A stretch of DNA of 64,000 nt from positions 38,226,976 to 38,290,975 of the forward strand of contig OZ010613.1 of the NCBI GenBank assembly GCA_963932145.1. The letters run 5' to 3'. Numbering within the stretch: the first letter of the stretch is position 1; each line of letters starts with the position of its first letter. The stretch is from Acanthosepion lycidas (Eukaryota; Mollusca; Cephalopoda; Sepiida; Sepiidae). The position numbers were made by a program, and so were the translations under genes. Below are positions 57,039 to 64,000 of this stretch, in pieces. A model generated the notes under the pieces. It did not search any database. It was not told the DNA's origin and saw only the letters and a program-made list of their open reading frames with translations.

Positions 57039-57170
57039 CACCTCGAAGTGGTGGATTGGTTAGTAAGCTTGCCTCGCTAGAACAATTACGACTGAGTAGT
57101 GAGTTCGATCCTCACTGGGTGCCTCTTAATTTCATCCTTGTGCCACATCTAAGCTACGCTTAGAAAATCA
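57039..57170 (+). mobile_element. tRNA-like SINE head (family D)
   Basis: The acceptor-like halves GGCACC and GGTGCC pair, with an A-box-like GTGGTGGATTGG and a T-arm AGTGAG-TTCGATC-CTCACT that pairs perfectly around the B box. The anticodon arm is not regular, so it is a tRNA-derived SINE rather than a tRNA gene. A weaker relative is at 63406-63500. Confidence 0.65.
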
Positions 57171-57594
57171 CTATTGACCAATCAGTACTGAAATGACTGT
57201 AAAAACATGCCCCTCCCCAAACTTACAGACAAACCATACAGATGCATGCTGGGATTTCTTCTTAGCCAATAACATAGGCCACTTCTCAGTCTCATCTGCC
57301 ATATTTTCTGTTCTTAACTTGAAGTCAGAATGCTGCGATCGCTTGTCTGCATTCCCTTTTGTGTGTTAACACTATTCTTAGTTTATGAACTTTTTATACT
57401 ATTATTGTTACTTTGTCTTGCAGTTATTGTTTGCTTTGTATTTTTTGCCGTGTTCTTTTCTTTCTCTTTTTATTGTTTATTGCAAACTTTGTCAATTCTG
57501 CCAATTACGATTAACTATAGCCAATTACTCAGCAAAAATTATTTCTAACGGATAATTTATTTTTAAAACAAATTCAACCAAAGCTGAACAAATA

Positions 57595-57696
57595 TAAGCT
57601 TGGTACAAAAATAATGACGTAATAATGTCGTTTTTTGACGTATTTTTTAACGTCAAAAAACGACATTATTACGTCATTATTTTTGCACCAACCGAA
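57595..57696. mobile_element. Mariner-type palindromic MITE, long form (copy 9)
   Basis: 102 bp; left terminus changed to TAAGCTTGGTAC, right terminus CCGAA; TA targets. It lies 142 bp from the FTCD exon at 57838. Confidence 0.9.
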
Positions 57697-57837
57697 TACA
57701 TGCGTTAATTTTTCTACAAATGACAATCGTTTTCTTTCTAATTTATAACGAATGTACTTTAAATACATTTAAAATAAATAAAAGTATTAGGAATGATTTT
57801 ACAAGTATATGAAAAAAAAATGAGATACATTTTGTAC

Positions 57838-58021
57838 CTTTATGAACACTCATATCGATCAGTTTGTAGGCTTGGCGGGCCGCTCTCAGAGCTCCTTCTA
57901 CAACGGCCTCAGGGGAACCAATAAAAGTGTACACTGTTCTATTGGTCGAGGGTCCATCGTCTACGTCAAGTAAAGAACATCCTGGTGTCTGCGAGATGGC
58001 ATCTGCGATGGCATTTACAAC
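57838..58021 (-). CDS. FTCD: FTCD exon (second coding exon by inference), formimidoyltransferase N-subdomain
   Basis: This is the first of eleven exons of formimidoyltransferase-cyclodeaminase, the cytosolic bifunctional enzyme of histidine breakdown. It moves the formimino group from formiminoglutamate to tetrahydrofolate, then deaminates the product to methenyl-THF. The exon gives 61 codons plus one base. Motifs seen are [27 protein letters not shown] and [17 protein letters not shown], which align with human residues 19-80. The acceptor AG is at 58022-58023 and the donor GT at 57836-57837; the exon ends in phase 1. The initiator exon (about 18 codons in human) was not recognised between 58.03 and 64 kb. 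The joined exons total 460 codons with every phase matching, so the gene looks intact here. Function is assigned from family knowledge. Confidence 0.97.
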
Positions 58022-58143
58022 CTATATAAGAAAAAGATATAAATATAAACTTATAAATAAATGTTAGATAGATTAGTTACTACTTTACGAAAACTGGCAT
58101 TGTTAATGACTACCTACTACTTCCTTACTACTTACGATTACTA

Positions 58144-58215
58144 TTATAAAAATAATGTCGTTTTCTCACATAGTAACATATGTGAGAAAACGACATTATT
58201 TTTGCACCAACGTAA
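58144..58215. mobile_element. Mariner-type MITE with different core (copy 10)
   Basis: Right terminus TTTTTGCACCAACG as in the family; the left terminus is shortened to TATAAAAATAATGTCG. The core is CTCACATAGTAACATATGTG instead of GACGTATTTTTTAACGTC. Confidence 0.8.
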
Positions 58216-58324
58216 TATTACAGCTAACACCATCCTTCCTCTACTTACCCACCTATACACTATTAGCCATTAATATTAATACAAATCTAATCCCCCTACT
58301 ACCAGGAAATTTTTCTCCCCGGAA

Positions 58325-58922
58325 TCGATCCTCCAGATCTACAAATCAACAATTCGTCCTTGCATGGAGTATTGCTGCCATATATGGTCTGGTGCCCCTT
58401 CTGTTTGCCTCAGGATTCTTGATAAGCTCCAGAGGCGGATATGCAATATAATTGGCCCTGCTCTGGCACCTCGTCTACAGTTGCTTTCTCACAGACGCGC
58501 CGTCGCCTCTCTGTGTCTGTTTTACAAATACTTTCATGGCAATTGCTCCGAGGAGCTGCATTCACTGGTTCCCAGTCGTCATGAGTTCAACCGCCCTACG
58601 AGGCTGGCATCCCGCTCTCACCCTTTCACTGTCGAAACTCCTAAATGTCGCCGTCTCTTCTACTCCAATAGCTTCATGTCTCGCACCTCTCGCCTGTGGA
58701 ACTCCCTTCCCTATTCCAGTTTCCCTGAGAGCTATAATCTCCAACTATTCAAATGTAATGTCAATCGACATTTCCAGTTGCCTTGATCCGTCCACTATCC
58801 TTCTCCTCATCCTTTCCTCTATCACTCCTATCTGATCTTGCTCCAAATTTTCTGTAACCCCTTGCGTCCTAGTGGCTTCTCGCCTTGCTTGGGGTGAAAC
58901 GTTTAAAAAAAAAAAAAAAAAA
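58325..58922 (+). mobile_element. LINE family 1, best preserved ORF2 C-terminus with poly-A tail
   Basis: An open frame at 58364-58786 reads MEYCCHIWSGAPSVCLRILD, KLQRRICNIIGPALAPRLQL, ASLCLFYKYFHGNCSEEL and SFMSRTSRLWNSLPYSSFPE. This is the C-terminal region after RT in Jockey/CR1-type LINEs. The 3' UTR ends CTAGTGGCTTCTCGCCTTGC, GGGGTGAAACG, then a 20-A tail. 5' truncated. Confidence 0.92.
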
Positions 58923-59514
58923 TTACTACACAACGACAACTATCACAATCGACGCCATCCACCGCCTACCTTCCTACATACACACATACCATATGTAGAC
59001 TATGTATTTCATATAAACATACCATATGTAGACTGTATTTCTCTCATAATGCCTTATTTTCCAGTAATATTAATAATGATCAAACATTCTTACTAGACTA
59101 CAATAACTGTCCAGCTGGCGTCATTCCCCCTTTACCTGCCTAACATACGAAAACTGTCACTCATCCTCCTTATAACCTTTTACCCAATAATATAAATTCT
59201 GATCTCATTCTCCTACTACCTTACTACACAACGACAACTATCAAAGCTGACGCCATCCTCCGCCTACATACATGCATACATACCATATGAAGTCTATCAA
59301 TTTTTCTCTTAATACCTTATTTTCCAATAATATTAATGATTTAAACCTCCTACTACCTTACAAGACTACCATTCATATCACAGCTGATGCTATCTTCCCT
59401 TTACCTATCTACCATACGTATACTGTCATGCAGCCTCCATAGCCTCTTAGACAATAATATAAATTCTTATCTTAACTTTCTACTACCTTACTAATTTACG
59501 ATGATATCATCATG

Positions 59515-59690
59515 TTACTAAGTTTAGTCCCATTCCCTGATCACTATAATCTTAACCTGTTTAAGTCTAGGGTTAACCGTCATCTTCCCCGCATATCCGC
59601 ATAAACTGTGCCTCGTACTCCGTAACCCTCTACCTCGAGTGTCTCTCGGGCTTTGTACGGAGTGAACATCATTGTAAAAAATATATAGTT
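59515..59690 (+). mobile_element. LINE tail, related family
   Basis: It reads CCTGATCACTATAATCTTAA (PDHYNLNLFKSRVNRHLP) and the 3' end with CGTAACCCTCTACCTCGAGT, GGAGTGAACATCATTG, then A-rich. Confidence 0.7.
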
Positions 59691-60059
59691 CTAGATAACT
59701 GGATAAAGTGTGTCATCTACTAGATTTGTGTATCAGACACTGACAACCATAGCACTGTTAATGTCTATATCAAGAACGAAAGAAAAAATATCACACATTT
59801 TACCACTAAAAAGTTTTAGCGGGAACAGACCCAGAACATCCGAAATACATTTGACAAATACAAATATAAATGCATTTGTTTACAATGAATTAATTTGTAG
59901 AAAGTACGCATGGGATGACGGGTAGCTAGCCGCGCGTAAAATTTCATCGTTCAGGTGAGTGGCAATGAGCAACGAGGTCAGACGTATGGATGCTCCACTT
60001 ATCGATTGCAATATTGCGGAACAATGTGCTGGAGTGCTTTTTCTGTAGACTGAGAGAGT

Positions 60060-60525
60060 CATACCTGCGGAAGTCCATTGCTGGATATTGGCACAGTATA
60101 GAGCACGTATCAGGAATCAACAAAAGGTGTATGAGTGGGTAGAATGCTTTAAAAAACAAATGTAGGGGTGGGGGGAAGCTGACTTGGTCGCCCATCAACA
60201 TCGCTCAGGGAAGGACACAGAGGGTGGATGCTTTGATCTGAGAAGACCGACGAATCCCTTTAGCACAAATGTGGCAATTGCTAGCATCAGTTATGGATCA
60301 GCACAAAACATAGTGCATGATGACTTTGGTGCGCGTTGGTTATCCAGACAAGCAAACAGTGCAGACGTGGCTTCCTGAGCAAGCAAAAAGCGTCTTTTCG
60401 GAAAGGATAAAGAACCCGTAGAATGATACCAGAAGTGCATCGCCATACAGGGGGCGGGGTGATCTATATTGAAAAGTGACATATGCGCTTGTTCTTCATT
60501 AGTGGAAATAAAGGTTTTATAAGGA
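60060..60525 (+). mobile_element. Mariner transposase relic (N- and C-terminal parts)
   Basis: Across frames: RVDALI.EDRRIPLAQM, then ISYGSAQNIVHDDFGAR (mariner helix-turn-helix region), then an EQAKSVFSERIKN stretch like the C-terminal PKSFFSDGIKKL. The catalytic middle is deleted. Confidence 0.75.
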
Positions 60526-60551
60526 AATTGCCTTTTCGTTTTGATTTTTTT

Positions 60552-60955
60552 GGTTTGTTTTGTTTTACGGAATAACAGTCTAAATGGGTTATTTAGTACC
60601 GACAAGATTTTTATTGCTGGTAATTTTTATTTAAAATTAACTGGTAATTTTTTCCGTTTTTTTTTTTTTTTTTTTTTTGAAAAATGTATAGCTGGTAATA
60701 ATTTTTATTCCAAAATTTATTGATGGTTATAATTTTTTACAAAGTCTTTCTGATATTAAAACCTATTTTTACACTTTTTGACCCCAGTTTAGGGGTTAAC
60801 TATTTTCTCATAGTTGAGACCCTAACAGGTGCTAACACCCCGAGTCCGGGTGGACCTTGGAACACCAGCAATTAAAAGGTGATTCCACGCTCTTCAAAAC
60901 CTCCTGATCAGAAGCCTTGCTGTTGGACATAGTTTATCGTCTTACCCAGGATGTT
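60552..60955 (+). repeat. Minisatellite-cored repeat (copy g)
   Basis: Starts near GTTTTACGGAATAACAGTC, core units TTTTTATTGCTGGTAAT, then CCTAACAGGTGCTAACACCC, GGAACACCAGCAATTAAAAG and GTTTATCGTCTTACCCAGGA. Confidence 0.8.
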
Positions 60956-61144
60956 TTTCTTTCTCTTTTTGATTTACCCATGTTTATATATATAAGATTC
61001 AGTCAAAATGAATGCGTTTTTTTTCCGAAATGATAACAAAAAACGAAGCGTCCTATTTTTAAAAGTTTACCAAAAATATCAGGGATTTATCCGATTTAAA
61101 TGAAATTTTTAGCCCTTATTCATTAACGAATGAATTGTTTAGTA

Positions 61145-61439
61145 TAGGGTTCGGCAACGTTTTGCTAACTATGTGCCAACTTAGGGTTTTAAAATCATTC
61201 ATTGTGCCAACACCATACGTATTTTTATACTCGTCAAGGTCAATATACCTGTTCTACAATATATTTTATATAGTAATATATAGCATATATACTTTAGAAT
61301 ATGTTAAAATTGAAACAACTAGATATCTTCTTTGCGTTGTAGTAGTTATTGGTTCGGTGATGTCATTTGCGGTTGCGTGCTCTTGGAAATTGCTTGGCGT
61401 GCTACGTGTGGCATGCGTGCCGTAGGTTGCCGACCCCTG
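61145..61439. mobile_element. hAT-like MITE, GGTCGGCAAC termini
   Basis: Ends AGGGTTCGGCAACGTTTTGC and GTAGGTTGCCGACCCCTG are inverted; flanks GTTTAGTA and GTCTATAG share 5 of 8. The termini are typical of hAT elements. A 96-codon open frame over it is not coding. Confidence 0.8.
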
Positions 61440-61449
61440 GTCTATAGAA

Positions 61450-62245
61450 TAAATTATTTTATTAGAAAATTTTGTAGAAATATTTTGATGGGGTTAGCCC
61501 CTATTTCGATACACCGTGAACACTTGGAGAAACATGATAATTATTTGTTTACATAGTTTTATAAAGAAAAAAAATCGGTGAATGTATTATAATTATTTCA
61601 GTAAAAAAAAATTTCGATATCAAATCAGAAAACTTTGAAAATTTGTCCTGTAACCTTACAAAAATAATTCAATAAAAAGCAAAAAATAATTTTTGTTGAG
61701 AGTTGGTATTTGCATAACGTAATAAGACATATGACTTTCATTCAGATTTGAAAAAAAATCTACAATGAATATTTATTTTTGAAAAGTTTACTTGTAATTT
61801 TTCAGTGTGATTTTGAAATTCGTTTGGTTGCTTAAGACAGATATAGAAGGTGCTTCATGGTAGTAGGGACCTTTTCCTCTGCTTATTTTTTTGTGTATAT
61901 ACATGTAAGTGTGCGTGTGTGTGAGAGAGAGAGAGAGAGTGAATGTGTATGTGTGTTCCACTTCCATTAATCCTCCATGAGAGTGATACCCGTTCACGCA
62001 TTTTTTAACTTTTCTAGAAGTAAAAGAACACATTTCTCCAGCCTTTTAAAGATAACGCACACATTATCTGGGTCAATGGCTGACATAGATAACAAGAGTC
62101 TACTTCACAATTAAAAATGATAGGCCACTATTCCAAATTTACATGAGATGACCGCAAAAGCTAGTTTTCAGGTTAATCGACGGTTAGTCAGAGAAAATAA
62201 AATTTAAACTGGGTATGTTAATTTTATGGCCTTTAGCATTCGCTT
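61450..62245. other. No feature recognised
   Basis: AT-rich sequence with a short GA run near 61922. Confidence 0.4.
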
Positions 62246-62250
62246 CAAAC

Positions 62251-62429
62251 TAGGTTAACCCGGATATAAGAGACCCGGAGAAACTCGGATATAAGAGAGA
62301 TTTTCTCTGGTCCCAAATTAGAGCCATACTTACCTAAACAAAATAGACAAAACCCGGATATAAGAGAAACCCGGATATAAGAGAATTAGTATCCGGTCCC
62401 GACAACTCTCTTATATCCGGGTTACACTG
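62251..62429. mobile_element. pogo-like MITE (copy 2)
   Basis: Same motifs as 37455-37629 in the opposite orientation: ACCCGGATATAAGAGA in several copies, CTTATATCCGGGTTACACTG at the right end. The left terminus is altered. Confidence 0.8.
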
Positions 62430-62583
62430 TTGTGTATATCCCTTTTCTTTTTTTTAAATTTATTGTTAGACTAAATAACGCACAGAATATTTTTCAGAGA
62501 TAATCGTGTACAAGTCGATTTTTCAAATATATTTTTAGATTTAATCTTAGCAGGTCAACGATGAAATAAACATGAAAGCCTTT

Positions 62584-63386
62584 TTACATTATTCGGACTA
62601 TTGTCCTCATCTTTGTCGCCATATTTATTACACCGTTTCGGCCGTTGTACACCTTCTTCAGGTGGTTGGAATGTCGAACTGAACCCTTTATTTCGCTCAC
62701 TGAGGTAGACTGTTCTAGTTCCTCGTGCCATGTTAATAGATGTCATTTATCAGTTATCACCTGTTAATTCCCCTCTCCAAGTTCTCCACTGCCTTAACCG
62801 GGTATTGAACTCACACTCTTTGTGTCCTGTCATTGGATATAACCAACGCCTTTATCCACATCGCCATGTATCCTTGAGGTGACCAAGATGAAGACAATAG
62901 TCCAAATAATGTAAATAGTGCACATAATACCTCATCTCAAAAATATAGACAGATACTGAAGGGCCGAAACGTTGTAATAAATATGGCGATAAAGATGAGG
63001 ACAATAGTCCGAATAATGTAAATAGTGTACATAATACCTCATCTCAGAAATATAGACAGATACTGAAAGGCCGAAACGTTGTAATAAATATGACAACAAA
63101 GATGAGGACAATAGTCCGAATAATGTAAATAGTGTACATAATACCTCATCTCAGAAATATAGACAGATACTGAAGGGCCGAAACGTTGTAATAAATATGG
63201 CGACAAAGATGAGGACAATAGTCCGAATAATGTAAATAGTGTACATAATACCTCATCTCAAAAATATAGACAGATACTGAAGGGCCGAAACGTTGTAATA
63301 AATATGGCGACAAAGATGAGGACAATAGTCCGAATAATGTAAATAGTGTACATAATACCTCATCTCAGAAATATAGACAGATACCG
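62584..63386. mobile_element. SINE family A insertion with inverted body and 107-bp tail array
   Basis: ATGAAAGCCTTT at 62572-62583 and 63387-63398 is a 12-bp target duplication around the whole unit. It holds a minus-strand family-A body with tRNA head (62584-62880), then plus-strand tail sequence repeated every 107 bp. Confidence 0.88.
62880..63383 (+). repeat. 107-bp tandem array, about 4.6 units, from SINE-A tail
   Basis: Each unit runs CTGAAGGGCCGAAACGTTGT, GACAATAGTCCGAATAATGT, ATACCTCATCTCAGAAATAT to AGACAGATA. Unit marks end at 62966, 63073, 63180 and 63287, exactly 107 apart. Confidence 0.93.
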
Positions 63387-63499
63387 ATGAAAGCCTTTGC
63401 ATGTGGCAATGGTTGGCAAGCTTGTTTCGTTGATATTGCTATTGAGTAAAGAGTTCAATTCTTACTGAACATCCCATATTTGAAGCTTTGTGCTTAAAC

Positions 63500-64000
63500 T
63501 AACTTCTTTTTTTATACAGTACCCAAATCTGGCTTTTTTTATACTGTGCAATACTGGCCCAAGAACCACTCGAGGTAGAGGGTTATAGTAAGGAGCAGTT
63601 TATGTGAATAGGAGGGGAAGATAATGGTTAACACTAAACTTGAACAGATTAAGATTGTCGGGGTCGGGGAAATATTCTCTTAGGAGTCAATTCCACAGAG
63701 CATTGGTTCGCGGGAAGAAGCCGTTCGATTGGAATACGGAGGAAATGTGAGTAAATTGTTATAATGTTGTTGTGGATTCCGAGATGAATTCGGTTTCCAA
63801 GGAATGACAAACGCAATAATTAAATATAAGAAATAAAATGTATTTACACAATCATACAAAGAGTAATACTGTTAATAAGTCCAGGAACGTGGTTAGTAGA
63901 AAATACAGATAGATATACAGTCTCGAAGTAAGACTTCCTTAGAGTCTACGTGCTTGTAACTGACTTCTACAAGAGGTTACCTCACACTATCTCCGTTCGT
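63500..64000. other. Unclassified, probably repeat-derived
   Basis: AAGAACCACTCGAGGTAGAGGG resembles AAGAACCACTCAAGGTAGAG at 21552, so a repeat is likely. The family is not identified. Confidence 0.35.

Larger units (their letters stand above)
58060..59520. repeat. Degenerate array of about 130-bp units, split by a LINE
   Basis: Recurring blocks CTACTACCTTACTACACAAC, GACGCCATCC, CATACCATATGTAGAC occur at 58060-58300 and 58923-59520. The LINE at 58325-58922 lies between CTACTACC and TTACTACAC, which are adjacent in other units. Confidence 0.6.

Noticed and set aside
57039-57128. tRNA gene
   Set aside because: Acceptor and T arms pair and A/B boxes are present, but the anticodon arm is irregular and the sequence continues into a SINE-like body.
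62880-63383. CRISPR array from the regularly spaced 107-bp repeat
   Set aside because: Units are contiguous without spacers, derive from a SINE tail, and the genome is eukaryotic.
58030-64000. First FTCD exon
   Set aside because: I looked for VECVPNFSEG-like coding on the minus strand and did not find it; it is probably beyond the right edge or too diverged to see by eye.

Overview
The window is low-GC, repeat-saturated animal DNA with one recognisable host gene. The protein, the 0.6-14 kb introns and the mix of mariner, hAT and Tc1 miniature elements, tRNA-derived SINEs and several LINE families suggest a mollusc, most likely a cephalopod. The taxon is an inference from texture and was not tested by a search.

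The host gene is FTCD (formimidoyltransferase-cyclodeaminase) on the minus strand, from 58021 down to 4402. Eleven coding exons with GT-AG borders join in one open frame of exactly 460 codons, from about residue 19 of the human enzyme to about 60 residues before its end. The first exon (about 18 codons) and the last one or more exons (about 60 codons) were not found.

All other sequence is intron or flank filled with mobile DNA. At the left end is a 38-bp satellite (1-2110). At 5.0-8.2 kb a LINE is split by a GA-rich array and a TTAA-flanked piggyBac-like element that holds two further transposons. At 8.6-10.6 kb are LINE tails and a 55-bp minisatellite. At 11.5 and 24.5 kb are 5S-rRNA-derived sequences fused to tRNA-like SINE parts. 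At 15.7-17.4 kb are a hammerhead-bearing palindrome and a mariner-type transposase relic. At 18.4-21.3 kb are rearranged LINE fragments. At 29-31.6 kb are TA arrays with a second hammerhead candidate. At 33.7-36.1 kb are a Tc1 element, an inverted SINE and a third hammerhead candidate. At 40.4-45.9 kb are nested LINE/SINE copies, including an empty-site pair, a LINE tandem duplication and two abutting hAT elements. At 47-50.9 kb are LINE, foldback and minisatellite-cored repeats, and at 52.5 kb a 222-bp GC-rich insertion with its empty site at 23.5 kb. At 54-64 kb are foldbacks, LINEs, mariner pieces and a SINE with an expanded tail.

The strongest unexpected signals are three hammerhead-type motifs close to TA repeats, two of them in the sense orientation of FTCD introns; a SINE family whose insertions carry an inverted copy of their own sequence at the 5' side; and ten mariner-type palindromes in two size classes whose arms differ by the same step on both sides.
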